Part shown: positions 1 through 8,221 of the stretch, in pieces
How the letters are laid out: every line of letters starts with the position of its first letter
Numbering within the stretch: the first letter of the stretch is position 1
Assembly: GCA_964532715.1 (NCBI GenBank)
Contig: CAZHIX010000011.1
Coordinates: forward strand, 1 to 26,043
Reading direction: 5' to 3'
Length of the DNA: 26,043 bases
Source: 1-14-0-10-45-29 sp964532715
Lineage (GTDB): Archaea > Micrarchaeota > Micrarchaeia > Anstonellales > Anstonellaceae
Program-made: the position numbers and the translations under genes
Notes under the pieces: model-generated
The model's input: only the letters and a program-made list of their open reading frames with translations
What the model was told of the DNA's origin: nothing
Database searches by the model: none

Positions 1-3000
1 ACCATCCATAACATCTCTGTTATTGAACTTGTAAGTCATTACTGTCACATTCCAATTTGAAAAAAGTCCAACATTTGCAACCAATGCATGTTCTTTGTCT
101 ACAGTGCTTGATCCTCCAACAACAAATGCATTTGCAATATTTCCAACAAGCATTACACCATAACTATCATTTTCGTAATTTTCGTTTTCATAGTTTGCTC
201 CAACATGTTCAGTTGCCCCCCGAAGTTCAAATCCACCTAGATCTACATTTGCATGTGCAAACTGATGATCAATTGAATCCCTAAGCCCATATTCTTCAAT
301 CATATCATTATCAATAATTAGTTTAAACCACTGACCATTTGTTCTCAAATACGCAACTCCGTGGTAAGTATCACTAAAATTCTCATCGCTTCCTCTGGCA
401 ATCTTCCAAAACTGTGTCTTAAATGTTCCATCTGAATCTCCAAATGTGCTATCTAAGTTTGCAACTATGTATTCGTCTTTTACTGGGATGGCTTTTCCAT
501 CCATAGACGTTCCATCTCTCACATACTGATTAATCATCCCCATAAAATCCCAAACTTTTGCTGAGAGTATTTCTGTATGTGTGAGCTCACCGCGCGCCAT
601 ATATTCGCTGACACCCTCTCTTGGAACATAAACTCCTTCTACAACTGCTCTCTGTCTTGGATTTGCACCCTGCACTACCCCTCGCAGAGCATTTGCAACT
701 CCATCTGCATCTCTTCCTTCACCTGCAGATAGGGTAACATCTGCAGAAATTGGATTCCACTCCATCTGAGCTAAACCTTTTCTTGCATTAGAATACGCAT
801 TTGCAAATTGCGCAGTTATATTATCATAACTTGGTATAAATCCAAGATAATTTTTACGATTTGAAATTTCAAAAGTTCTTGTAGAAACCATTCTCTTGAT
901 ATATTCATCTGCATAATAGTGATTACGTCTGAAATTATCAATCATATTATTATATGGCACATTAATTCCACTTCTAACTTCCTCTACTCTCATACCCGAA
1001 AATGCGCTCTCAAAAGGAAGTCTACCATAATCCCCGGCATTTAAATACGGCAAAAGTATCTGCATGCCTCTATTAAAAATTATGTTTGGGGCTTGTATTG
1101 AGCCTTTTGCTAATTCTGATGATTCTGCAACTCTATTTTGAACCTCATCTGTTCTGCTTGCAGATTTCTCAAACGAGTTTTCTAATTGAATCATCAAACT
1201 TGCCATAGTTTCATGTCTTTTTGTAATATCTGTTTGCATATAATAAATATCAGATAAGTACCTTGAAGCAATTGAATAATAATCCGACGCAAGTTTTGCC
1301 TGCAGTCTTCTTTGTTCATCTACATCTGGCACATCTACTTGTTGGCCTTTCAAATAATCAAATTCTGAGGCGTTTTCAAAAAACTTAGTTCTGCTAAAGT
1401 ATGTAGCTTGTGTTCCGGCAGGCATAGTAAGTGAGGAATTTATTGCAGATACTATTTCAATTGGTTCAACTACTGCAAGTTCTCTACCAAATAAATTAGC
1501 TGTCACAAGCTGACTTGCAAAATCAAATGTGTTTCTGTAATTTTCTATCTTATTTGTAGCCGATTGCATATATTCATACTTTGTCTTAGCATTTGCTCCA
1601 CTCACAATTGAGGCTGGGTCATTTGTTGAATCTGCAGACGAGTATCTATCTGAAAAGCTTCTCCATGCCAAATATCCTGCCTTAAGTTTTGCTCTACCTA
1701 TATCATTTTGATACACAATATCTTGCATTATCTCAAAATATTGTTCTATGGTTGTTTGCTCTGAACTTTTCATACCAAATATTTCACGAACCTTTGAGAG
1801 TCCCTCACCATTTTTTCCATACCTTGATACCAATATATCTTCCAAATATGGTCTATAACCTGTTTTTAAGAGTTCAAAAATCTGTTGTATTTTATCCAAA
1901 CCCATTACATCTTCCAAATATGGTCCATAACCTATTGTTTTTAAGAGTTCAAAAATCTGCTGTGCTTTATCCAAATCCATTATTGGTTTTCCTCTGAGAA
2001 TATGATCAGACATTGCATCATCAAACGCATTGTATGCGCCTATCGCTTCTGCAAGCATATCTACAGATTTTAACAAAACTTCAGTATCAAGTCGTCCATT
2101 CACATTAATTGAATTTTTTAAGCAGGGCAATATCGCATCTCTAACAATTATAAGTTGATCTTGCGCCTTTCGTTTATCTTCCTCATTTAAACTCGAATAC
2201 GCACTAATAAGTTTAAGCACTGCATTCTGAAGAATATCTACATTATCAAAATAACTAAAATTCTTAATTTGTATCAAGTTATGTATAAACTCATCATATT
2301 TCTGTTTAGTGTCTTTTGTGCGTTTTGGTACTTGTGAACTTAAATTTTGACCTGTACTTTGTTCAACAGTATTCTCATCATCAAACTCAAGAATCGATTT
2401 TCTTTTATCACCTACGACATTTTCATAATCTGCTGGTTCATAATCTGGAGTAGTCTGAGTAGTTCTGTTTCTTTCCCCAAGTTCTAACTCCCACTCCTCC
2501 TTTGATGACCTTGAAGCAACCAATTTACAATCAGGATATTTTTTTCTAATATCCTTCACATAGCTACTTATAATGTTTCTTGCCTCTTGCAAATACCAAT
2601 ACGAACCTTCACCTGTTTTTATATTCTGATTTATATCATGATTTTGAGTGTTTGCAACAATTTCACATTTTTGTTCAAGGAGTTTTAACCTTCCTATTTC
2701 TTGTTTTGTAATATACTTCAATTCATAATTATCTTCCCAAACCATTTCAATTGAAGCTTCCCCTCCTTTTCTTACAATTTCGTCTTTATACAATTGTGCT
2801 ACTTCATTTATTGCTTTTTTATACTCATTCGTGCCAAGTACGCTAAATATGATTTGTTGATTCACAATTTTTTCATTAATCGCATTTTCAAATAATGATA
2901 TTAATCTCTCAATTCTTTGTGCATCTATCTTACTAATTTTATACTTTGAAATAATATCTCGTGCGTTTTGTTCTAAACTCATATGCGATCGAAATAGCAT
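1..3000 (-). CDS. Very large protein of unknown function (C-terminus beyond window)
   Basis: Reading the minus strand from an ATG at 3000 gives 1000 codons without a stop, running off the window edge. The start is set by GGTGA about 4 nt upstream (GGTGAAAGA then ATG); a second ATG lies at codon 7. I recognise no family. No signal peptide or membrane segment is visible at the N-terminus (MLFRSHMSLEQNARDIISK). Residues 1-180 look charged and helical. Residues about 185-250 are polar and low in complexity. Residues 340-388 hold a tandem repeat. About 550-660 is helical and possibly coiled-coil (near DITKRHETMASLMIQLEN). The last 250 residues are richer in Gly, Asn and Tyr and look more beta-like. 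It stands alone on its strand, divergent from acylphosphatase. A cytoplasmic structural, secreted-by-other-route or virus-derived protein are all possible; no function is assigned. Confidence 0.85.
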   Translation of the reverse strand, partial: MLFRSHMSLEQNARDIISKYKISKIDAQRIERLISLFENAINEKIVNQQIIFSVLGTNEYKKAINEVAQLYKDEIVRKGGEASIEMVWEDNYELKYITKQEIGRLKLLEQKCEIVANTQNHDINQNIKTGEGSYWYLQEARNIISSYVKDIRKKYPDCKLVASRSSKEEWELELGERNRTTQTTPDYEPADYENVVGDKRKSILEFDDENTVEQSTGQNLSSQVPKRTKDTKQKYDEFIHNLIQIKNFSYFDNVDILQNAVLKLISAYSSLNEEDKRKAQDQLIIVRDAILPCLKNSINVNGRLDTEVLLKSVDMLAEAIGAYNAFDDAMSDHILRGKPIMDLDKAQQIFELLKTIGYGPYLEDVMGLDKIQQIFELLKTGYRPYLEDILVSRYGKNGEGLSKVREIFGMKSSEQTTIEQYFEIMQDIVYQNDIGRAKLKAGYLAWRSFSDRYSSADSTNDPASIVSGANAKTKYEYMQSATNKIENYRNTFDFASQLVTANLFGRELAVVEPIEIVSAINSSLTMPAGTQATYFSRTKFFENASEFDYLKGQQVDVPDVDEQRRLQAKLASDYYSIASRYLSDIYYMQTDITKRHETMASLMIQLENSFEKSASRTDEVQNRVAESSELAKGSIQAPNIIFNRGMQILLPYLNAGDYGRLPFESAFSGMRVEEVRSGINVPYNNMIDNFRRNHYYADEYIKRMVSTRTFEISNRKNYLGFIPSYDNITAQFANAYSNARKGLAQMEWNPISADVTLSAGEGRDADGVANALRGVVQGANPRQRAVVEGVYVPREGVSEYMARGELTHTEILSAKVWDFMGMINQYVRDGTSMDGKAIPVKDEYIVANLDSTFGDSDGTFKTQFWKIARGSDENFSDTYHGVAYLRTNGQWFKLIIDNDMIEEYGLRDSIDHQFAHANVDLGGFELRGATEHVGANYENENYENDSYGVMLVGNIANAFVVGGSSTVDKEHALVANVGLFSNWNVTVMTYKFNNRDVMDG
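1837..1983 (-). repeat. In-frame tandem duplication inside the large protein
   Basis: Two adjacent copies of about 72 and 75 nt encode near-identical peptides at residues about 340-388. Copy A contains LDKAQQIFELLKTIGYGPYL and copy B contains LDKIQQIFELLKTGYRPYL. They differ by a one-codon indel and a few substitutions. DNA identity is high, so the duplication is fairly recent and kept the frame. The unit is an amphipathic helix followed by a G-Y-x-P-Y-L-E-D turn. Confidence 0.85.
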
Positions 3001-3088
3001 TCTTTCACCACACTAATTGCTTATCTTCTCATCCAATCTTCCGTGCTCTATCATTGCGTTGACGTTTTTAAATCTCACTATTAAACTC

Positions 3089-3382
3089 ATGAATATGTGC
3101 GAAATATTTCTCAAAGTGTCAGGTCAAGTGCAAGGTGTCGGTTTTAGGGCGCATACAAGACAAATCGCGCGCGCTCTAAAAATAAACGGTTGGGTAAAAA
3201 ATGAACAAGATGGTTCAGTCTCCATTTATGCGCGCTCTGATAAGAAAACATTAGATCTTTTTCAAATAAGATTAAAGAATATAAAACACAGATTAGGCCC
3301 AAATGTTCAAGAGTTAATTGTAGTAAATAAAAACAGCTCTTCAACCGATAAAAACATAATCGGTTTTCATATCAAATCCTAA
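3089..3382 (+). CDS. acyP: Acylphosphatase
   Basis: Small cytosolic enzyme hydrolysing acyl phosphates. The diagnostic loop V-S-G-Q-V-Q-G-V-G-F-R is near the N-terminus and carries the phosphate-binding arginine. The second motif, G-W-V-K-N-E-Q-D-G-S-V, carries the catalytic asparagine. The frame opens further upstream (3017), but those 24 residues are hydrophobic and absent from the family. An ATG at 3089, or 3095 two codons later, gives the normal length of about 97 residues. A TATA-like TTTTTAAA lies about 21-27 nt upstream with no ribosome binding site, suggesting a leaderless message. It converges with the DUF92 gene, with three bases between them. Confidence 0.88.
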   Translation: MNMCEIFLKVSGQVQGVGFRAHTRQIARALKINGWVKNEQDGSVSIYARSDKKTLDLFQIRLKNIKHRLGPNVQELIVVNKNSSSTDKNIIGFHIKS

Positions 3383-3385
3383 CCT

Positions 3386-4018
3386 TCACTTCAATATCGC
3401 CCAACCTAAAACTGCTCCAACTATTGCACAAATCATATTTGTAGTCGCTTTTGTTCCAACTCCTCTTTCTTCTAAAACTCCAGCAAGTGAATCTGCAAAC
3501 GAACCCACAAATCCAATAAGTCCAATATAAATCATTTCCCATGCGTCTATGCTTTGTGGCATTAATATATGAGCAACTGCTCCAATGAGTAAAGCTCCAC
3601 TAAAACTCACAATCGTTCCAAGTGTGGAAATACATCCGCTCTCTCCACGTTTAGCGTCTTTGAAGGTAAGTAAACTTTTTGGTGCAGGTCCTAAAACTCC
3701 AAGTTCGGATGCAAACTTATCTGCCATTATTGCTCCAACCGAACCTAAATATGCTCCAACTCCAATAAACGAGGAAGCAACTGCACAAAACATTGGTACT
3801 ATCCCATTGGCCAAAACATTTTCCCAACTTCGTTCATGTTCATAAATCCCGATTTCACGTTTTTGTTCATATCCATATTTTGTAGCGACTACAGATGCTA
3901 CTAAAAACACCAAAAATATTACAAACAGCTCTAACCCACTGAAAAAAAACACTACTGCCCCCATAACTCCTGCAAGTATTAGCCCAAGCTTGTCCAGCAT
4001 GGTTGGATTAGTTGCCAT
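3386..4018 (-). CDS. DUF92/TMEM19-family integral membrane protein
   Basis: A 210-residue polytopic membrane protein with about five or six hydrophobic segments. DUF92 hallmarks are A-D-K-F-A-S-E-L-G followed by the cytosolic block K-R-G-E-S-G-C-I-S-T-L-G-T and, near the C-terminus, G-S-F-A-D-S-L-A-G. Plant members of this family (VTE6) act on phytyl phosphate. By analogy an isoprenoid alcohol/phosphate kinase role in archaeal lipid metabolism is possible, but that is inference. The start at 4018 lies 11 nt after the TBP stop, so the two are probably co-transcribed. No strong ribosome binding site is seen. Confidence 0.85.
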   Translation of the reverse strand: MATNPTMLDKLGLILAGVMGAVVFFFSGLELFVIFLVFLVASVVATKYGYEQKREIGIYEHERSWENVLANGIVPMFCAVASSFIGVGAYLGSVGAIMADKFASELGVLGPAPKSLLTFKDAKRGESGCISTLGTIVSFSGALLIGAVAHILMPQSIDAWEMIYIGLIGFVGSFADSLAGVLEERGVGTKATTNMICAIVGAVLGWAILK

Positions 4019-4029
4019 AAAATCAGCAT

Positions 4030-4632
4030 TTATTCCTTTTTCTCCTCAAGTGGGGATGCATACTTTTCAAGTATAATCGCGGTTTTATTAAGCACCGTTT
4101 GCACTTGCTTTTCGCTTTTGCACCCTGTGCAAATGATCTTACCGTTCTTAAAAAGTAGAAGTGAGGACTTTATCGGATCAGTCATTTTAAATATTGCTCC
4201 GGGAAACTGTTCTGGTTCGTATTCTACGTCATGAACTGACGATGCAATTCCATACAAGTCAAGCATAACTGCAAAATTTGCAGATGCAACAATGTTCTCA
4301 ATCACAAAACTTGCCTTTGATTTTTTACGTATATTTTTTGCATATGTAAAAAGCATTTTCTGTGTCTTATTCACTGCAGTCTGAACTTCTTTTTCGTTTT
4401 TGCACCCTGTGCAAATAATCTTGCCATTTTTAAAAAGCAAAAGTGACGAGCGAGGTTCTTTCATTTTAAATATTGCGCCTGGAAATTGCTCTGGCTCATA
4501 TTCAACATCATAAACCTTAAATGCAATTGAATATAAGTCCAAGTCCAATTGCAAATCTGCGGATGCCACTATGTTCTCTACTTTAAATTTTGGCCTCCCG
4601 ATAAGAGACTTCGTTTTTTTCAAGCGAATCAC
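4030..4632 (-). CDS. tbp: TATA-box-binding protein (TBP)
   Basis: General transcription factor that bends the TATA box and recruits TFB. The 200 residues form two saddle repeats, each starting with (V/I)ENIVASA and containing the minor-groove Phe pair in E-Q-F-P-G-A-I-F. The two repeats are unusually alike: DVEYEPEQFPGAIFKM and SSLLLFKNGKIICTGCK occur in both, and a hand alignment of about 84 positions gives roughly 70% identity. The C-terminus is a short charged tail (EEKKE). The first codon is GTG at 4632, with a TTTAAATA box centred 30 nt upstream, consistent with a leaderless transcript. An in-frame TTG at 4623 preceded by GGTGATTCGC is an alternative start. It is followed closely by the DUF92 gene. 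Confidence 0.97.
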   Translation of the reverse strand: MIRLKKTKSLIGRPKFKVENIVASADLQLDLDLYSIAFKVYDVEYEPEQFPGAIFKMKEPRSSLLLFKNGKIICTGCKNEKEVQTAVNKTQKMLFTYAKNIRKKSKASFVIENIVASANFAVMLDLYGIASSVHDVEYEPEQFPGAIFKMTDPIKSSLLLFKNGKIICTGCKSEKQVQTVLNKTAIILEKYASPLEEKKE

Positions 4633-4658
4633 CAGACTCTAATTTTAAACCTTACTAC

Positions 4659-4680
4659 TATTTAAATGCAAATATTTATA
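4659..4680. promoter_or_regulatory. TATA boxes between tbp and rpl21e
   Basis: On the minus strand TTTAAATA (4666 to 4659) is about 30 nt from the tbp GTG codon. Immediately beside it the plus strand reads AAATATTTATAAG (4669-4681), a TATA-like sequence pointing towards rpl21e, whose start is about 80 nt downstream. This intergenic segment is therefore a compact divergent promoter region. Confidence 0.55.
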
Positions 4681-4754
4681 AGCATCTTTACCCCCATCAA
4701 TGGATAGCCAAATAGGGCAAAAATAAGGTTTAATCCGTGTTTTGGTGTATTATT

Positions 4755-5036
4755 ATGGTAAAACGCTCACTTGGAAAAATGTCAAAGAGAACCCGAAGGC
4801 TCGGAGCCTCGGCTGTTAAACTATCTCCTGCTAAACTCGTAGCAAGCTATGAAGTAGGCGATGTAGTTGCAATAGTTCCAAATTCTCGCTACAATGGAAT
4901 GCCTCATCCACGTTATCGTGGAAGGACTGGCAAAATCGTTGCAAAGCGTGGCAATTCGTATGAAGTGCAAATAACTGATTATGATGCAAAGAAAACTTTA
5001 ATTGCGTCATCAATGCACCTTAAAATAAAAGCTTAA
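4755..5036 (+). CDS. rpl21e: Ribosomal protein L21e
   Basis: Large-subunit ribosomal protein restricted to archaea and eukaryotes. The signature G-M-P-H-P-R-Y-R-G-R-T-G followed by a K-R-G-N-S-Y-E-V strand is clear, after a basic N-terminus (MVKRSLGKMSKRTRR). The frame is open from 4737, but the ATG at 4755 is preceded by GGTG at 7 nt and gives the family length (93 residues). It leads a run rpl21e, rpoF, DUF655, ksgA, an order common in euryarchaeal genomes. Confidence 0.95.
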   Translation: MVKRSLGKMSKRTRRLGASAVKLSPAKLVASYEVGDVVAIVPNSRYNGMPHPRYRGRTGKIVAKRGNSYEVQITDYDAKKTLIASSMHLKIKA

Positions 5037-5071
5037 GTGGATAAATTCACTTAGTTATTGATGTGATTTTC

Positions 5072-5533
5072 ATGTTAGGACGAAAAGAAGTATCGAGTGC
5101 TCCTGCGGGATTGGCTTTAGTGAAATCTGTATTATCTGACCGCTCAAAAGAGGCAGAATTCGGCTATGAGCAACAAGTATGTCTTGACTATGCTAATCGC
5201 TTTTGTAAATTAAGTCAAACTCATTATGACCAGCTTTTGGATAATCTAAAACAAATTGAGGGTCTGAGTCTTGACTGTGCAATAAAAATTGCAGATATTC
5301 TTCCCGCTCACAAATCATCCGTGCAGGTAATCTTGGCAAAAGATAAAATTACTCTTGATGATTCTCAATTACTAAAAATTCTTGAACTTGTAACTCAAGC
5401 ATCTAAAGATCGTATTGAACCAATAATCGCGTCCATTGCTCAAACGAATAGCGCCTCTTCAAAATCAAAAGATTCAAAAGAAGATAAATACGACGAGTCG
5501 GATTCAAAAGAAGTTAAATCTACATCCGATTAA
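5072..5533 (+). CDS. rpoF: RNA polymerase subunit Rpb4/RpoF with polar C-terminal tail
   Basis: Partner of Rpb7/RpoE in the stalk of archaeal RNA polymerase. The helical Rpb4 core spans residues about 1-115 (L-D-Y-A-N-R-F-C-K-L near residue 40, then a two-helix HRDC-like part). The ATG at 5072 is chosen over the in-frame GTG at 5063, which itself looks like part of the ribosome binding site. The protein is 153 residues where archaeal RpoF is usually about 110-115. The extra 35-40 residues are a Ser/Lys/Asp/Glu-rich, probably disordered tail. It lies 35 nt downstream of rpl21e, the usual archaeal order. Confidence 0.85.
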   Translation: MLGRKEVSSAPAGLALVKSVLSDRSKEAEFGYEQQVCLDYANRFCKLSQTHYDQLLDNLKQIEGLSLDCAIKIADILPAHKSSVQVILAKDKITLDDSQLLKILELVTQASKDRIEPIIASIAQTNSASSKSKDSKEDKYDESDSKEVKSTSD

Positions 5534-5608
5534 TAATATTCACATATCTATTTTATTTTGATTTTGTTTAATATTTTTGGGTTCTTTTAAAACAGGTGGG
5601 GTGTTTTT

Positions 5609-6205
5609 ATGCAGGTTGAAAGAGAGGAATACGCGTGGGTTATTGATTTTTTACCTCATGGACGCTCTAGTGAACGCGAACCAGAGCCAATGGCTCAGCT
5701 TATCGGTGAGAAATTTTTCACTCTTTTTGAAGTTAGTGTAAAAAAAGACAGTAGCCTTCAGTTTGGGCAACGTGTTTATCTTGGAAAAGATGAGCGCCCC
5801 CAAGTAGAACGAATAAGAAAAAGAATAACTTTTGACGATTTGACTCCTACTGCAAGAAACGAAGCGCCTTCTGTTCTAAAAAACATAATCGCCTCAAGAG
5901 AACCTGATTTCATAAATTTCTTCAACAAAGCAGGTCCATTATCTGTGCGCCTTCACCAGCTTGAATTAATTCATGGAATTGGTAAAAAACATCTAACTCA
6001 AATTCTTGATGTTCGTGAATCTTCTCCTTTCACTTCGTTTGAAGATGTAAAATCACGTGTTCCACTTTTATCTGATCCTATGCAAATGCTTGCAATGCGA
6101 ATAATGCAAGAACTTGAAGGAAAAGAGCAGAATTATTTGTTTGTGCGACCACCAAGAAAAGAAGGAGATTTGCCATATCGCGGACACGGTGGCTTTAGAA
6201 GATAA
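5609..6205 (+). CDS. DUF655 family nucleic-acid-binding protein
   Basis: Conserved archaeal protein of 198 residues. The N-terminal half looks like an OB-type barrel (E-E-Y-A-W-V-I-D-F-L-P-H-G-R). The middle has a helix-hairpin-helix signature (H-Q-L-E-L-I-H-G-I-G-K-K-H near residues 116-128). The C-terminus is basic and aromatic (Y-R-G-H-G-G-F-R-R). The family is encoded between rpoF and ksgA in many archaea, suggesting a role linked to RNA or ribosome metabolism, but no biochemical function is established that I know of. A GGTGGGGTG ribosome binding site sits about 5 nt before ATG 5609. T-rich tracts follow the stop and could end transcription. Confidence 0.9.
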   Translation: MQVEREEYAWVIDFLPHGRSSEREPEPMAQLIGEKFFTLFEVSVKKDSSLQFGQRVYLGKDERPQVERIRKRITFDDLTPTARNEAPSVLKNIIASREPDFINFFNKAGPLSVRLHQLELIHGIGKKHLTQILDVRESSPFTSFEDVKSRVPLLSDPMQMLAMRIMQELEGKEQNYLFVRPPRKEGDLPYRGHGGFRR

Positions 6206-6300
6206 ATTTTTTCTATTTTTTCCTCTACATTCATTCATTTTGCACTAAAAATCTTTTCCTCTCCATCGTATTTTTATTCTTGTATTCATACTTGTATCTC

Positions 6301-7074
6301 ATGCTTGAAAAAAAATTGTCAAAACGACTCGGTCAACACTTTTTGCAAGATATGCAAGCATTAACTCTTGAAGCCTCATTATTAGATATCACAAATAAAC
6401 ATGTGCTTGAAATTGGTGCCGGAGATGGTCGTTTATCAAATGCACTTTTATCAAAAAATCCAAAAAAGCTTACATTAATTGAGCTAGATACTTATTGGGC
6501 AAACTATCTTTCAAAACGTTTTTCAACAAATTCAAATGTAAATGTGCTTCATCAAGATATTCTTGATTTAGATGACAATTTTGATTCCGATATAATCTAC
6601 GGGAACATCCCCTACAATATCACTTCTCAGATACTTGAAAAACTCTCAAAACTCAAATTTGAAAATTGTATATTATGTATGCAAAAAGAAGTCGTTCAAA
6701 GAGTCTGTGCACCACCCTCTTCTTCAAACTATGGTCGGCTTTCAGTATTTTGTCAACTTCATTTTCAAACAAATCCTCTTTATGTTTTTGAAAAAGAGCT
6801 TTTTACCCCAATTCCAAAAGTGGATTCCCAATTAATTCAACTAATCCCAAATAAGAAAAAAAATATTCCGAAAAATTTTGAACTTATAGGTTCAGCGCTT
6901 TTTTCTCACCGTCTCGCATCTGTTAAAAACGCGCTTTTTCATTCAAGAAAAAAACTCGGTTTCAAAGATAAAGACCTGATACGTGATAAAATCTCTAAAT
7001 TAAATAATATCAATAAAAAAGTCTTCATGCTCACCCCAAACGAAGTTTTGGATATCTGCAAGTCTTTTACTTAA
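6301..7074 (+). CDS. ksgA: 16S rRNA dimethyladenosine transferase KsgA/RsmA
   Basis: Dimethylates the two adjacent adenosines in the 3'-terminal hairpin of 16S rRNA using S-adenosylmethionine. Visible motifs: L-G-Q-H-F-L-Q-D at residues 10-17; SAM motif I V-L-E-I-G-A-G-D-G at 35-43; acidic E-L-D after strand 2; catalytic motif IV N-I-P-Y-N-I-T at about 102-108. A helical C-terminal domain includes the F-S-H-R-L-A-S-V-K-N-A-L block. The frame is open from a TTG at 6280, but ATG 6301 gives the standard N-terminus and 257 residues. It ends two bases from the convergent gene at 7077. Confidence 0.96.
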   Translation: MLEKKLSKRLGQHFLQDMQALTLEASLLDITNKHVLEIGAGDGRLSNALLSKNPKKLTLIELDTYWANYLSKRFSTNSNVNVLHQDILDLDDNFDSDIIYGNIPYNITSQILEKLSKLKFENCILCMQKEVVQRVCAPPSSSNYGRLSVFCQLHFQTNPLYVFEKELFTPIPKVDSQLIQLIPNKKKNIPKNFELIGSALFSHRLASVKNALFHSRKKLGFKDKDLIRDKISKLNNINKKVFMLTPNEVLDICKSFT

Positions 7075-7076
7075 AT

Positions 7077-7862
7077 TCAGATTTTTGAGAGTTTTCTTTT
7101 TTTTATAATCTTTTTATCCTGTTGGGGTTTGTCTACGAAAATTTGTTTATCACCAACACTGTAAATTTGTTTTGCAATAGCATTCCCACTCATTTTTTCT
7201 CTATCTACTATCTCAATTTTACATTTTTTTGATTTTTCATGGTATGTAGCAAAACATTTTCCAACTGCCAAATTCTCTTCAACATTTATTTGTAATCTCT
7301 CAAGCTCTTGCATTTTTTTTGTGCCTGCAACTTTTTTTGAATTCAAAAATATCTCAACATCCTGTAGGGGTAGTGCTCCAGAATCAAAATTTATTGTGCA
7401 TACTTTATTTTTGCATCCTCTTGTAAAACTTGGTTTTTTATAAGCCTGTGAAAAAATCTTTGAAAAAACAATAACTGTTGTGATTACTGCCATCACAAAA
7501 AATGTCATAATCAAAACTGCGCCAATCCACAAAAATTCTATATCTTTTTTTTGATTTATCTCATTACTGTTCATTTGTGATTTTTTTGGTTGTATGAAAA
7601 CTTCAACTTTTTCGTCATTATACTCTATTCTCCAAAGTCCTGTCTCTTCAACTTTTATTTTTCCCTGACCATTCTCAAGTTGCACTTGTATTTGTTTTGC
7701 GCTCGGACTTATAGCAATCGCACTATCGTTGTATTTAGTTGTCTGTTCAACTAAAATTTCAAGTTCTTCTCCAACGTATGTCGTGCTTGTGAGTATACTA
7801 CATCTAATATTACAAACTAAAATCAAAATTAGAACCAAGAGACTGCTTATTTTTGTGTTCAT
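7077..7862 (-). CDS. Unknown signal-peptide and single-TM membrane protein
   Basis: The 261-residue product is not recognised. It starts with a signal-like segment (MNTKISSLLVLILILVC). About 85 mostly beta-predicted extracytoplasmic residues follow. A strong transmembrane helix (I-G-A-V-L-I-M-T-F-F-V-M-A-V-I-T-T-V-I-V) lies around residues 110-132. The Lys-rich, probably cytosolic C-terminal region contains four cysteines (R-G-C-K-N-K-V-C and further K-C-F, K-C-K). An in-frame GTG exists at 7898, but ATG 7862 sits 25 nt from a TTTAAA box, the spacing used by other genes here. It is convergent with ksgA. Confidence 0.7.
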   Translation of the reverse strand: MNTKISSLLVLILILVCNIRCSILTSTTYVGEELEILVEQTTKYNDSAIAISPSAKQIQVQLENGQGKIKVEETGLWRIEYNDEKVEVFIQPKKSQMNSNEINQKKDIEFLWIGAVLIMTFFVMAVITTVIVFSKIFSQAYKKPSFTRGCKNKVCTINFDSGALPLQDVEIFLNSKKVAGTKKMQELERLQINVEENLAVGKCFATYHEKSKKCKIEIVDREKMSGNAIAKQIYSVGDKQIFVDKPQQDKKIIKKRKLSKI

Positions 7863-7884
7863 ACTATGTCTTCTCTTTTTTACA

Positions 7885-7890
7885 TTTAAA
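7885..7890 (-). promoter_or_regulatory. TATA box of the 7862 gene
   Basis: TTTAAA in the context GATTTAAATG, centred 25.5 nt upstream of the ATG at 7862. This fits a leaderless archaeal transcript and supports the shorter start. Confidence 0.5.
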
Positions 7891-7969
7891 TCTTGCACTT
7901 CATTGTCAAGCTGATTTGAAACTCACTTGTCACTTGCATGTGGGTGGTTGATTTATGTGTCATCTCAAT

Positions 7970-8196
7970 CAGTGGCTTTCAAAAGCCGCTGGTGCTCCAA
8001 AGTGCCATCGGCACTTTGTGAGTGGCAATCCATTTGCTAAAAATGAGCACAAGACATTGAAGCGACGCAGTCGTTGGATGTAGCATCTTCAGGCGCGTAA
8101 GCGACTGGAGACGCGACAGCGCACCAGCGCTGGCTGTGATTTGTTCCAAAACAATTTGCGTACTCAAGCCATCTATGACTGGGTGCTCTTTGAGCA
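7970..8196. other. Hairpin-array intergenic element A
   Basis: The roughly 360 bases between the 7862 start and the purE stop hold no convincing gene but many inverted repeats. Listed as stem and loop: CAGTGGCTT/AAGCCGCTG with loop TCAA (7970-7991); CAAAGTGCC/GGCACTTTG with loop ATC (7998-8018, 9 bp perfect), nested in GTGCTC (7992-7997) with GAGCAC (8045-8050); AGCGAC/GTCGTT, loop GCA (8061-8075); CGCGT/ACGCG (8094-8115); CAGCGC/GCGCTG, loop ACCA (8117-8132); TTGTT/AACAA, loop CCAA (8141-8154); TGCTC/GAGCA, loop TTT (8184-8196). The segment is more GC-rich than its surroundings. The last hairpin could serve as a terminator for purCE. Confidence 0.7.
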
Positions 8197-8221
8197 AATC
8201 TGATTTTCTATTTTCAAATGT

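Noticed and set aside
1689..1997. Plus-strand 102-codon frame with a repeated peptide
   Set aside because: Antisense to the large minus-strand protein; its repeat merely mirrors the tandem duplication of the real gene.
7979..8197. Minus-strand 72-codon frame just after purE
   Set aside because: TTG start, no ribosome binding site, and the whole frame is made of the hairpin array; no family resemblance.
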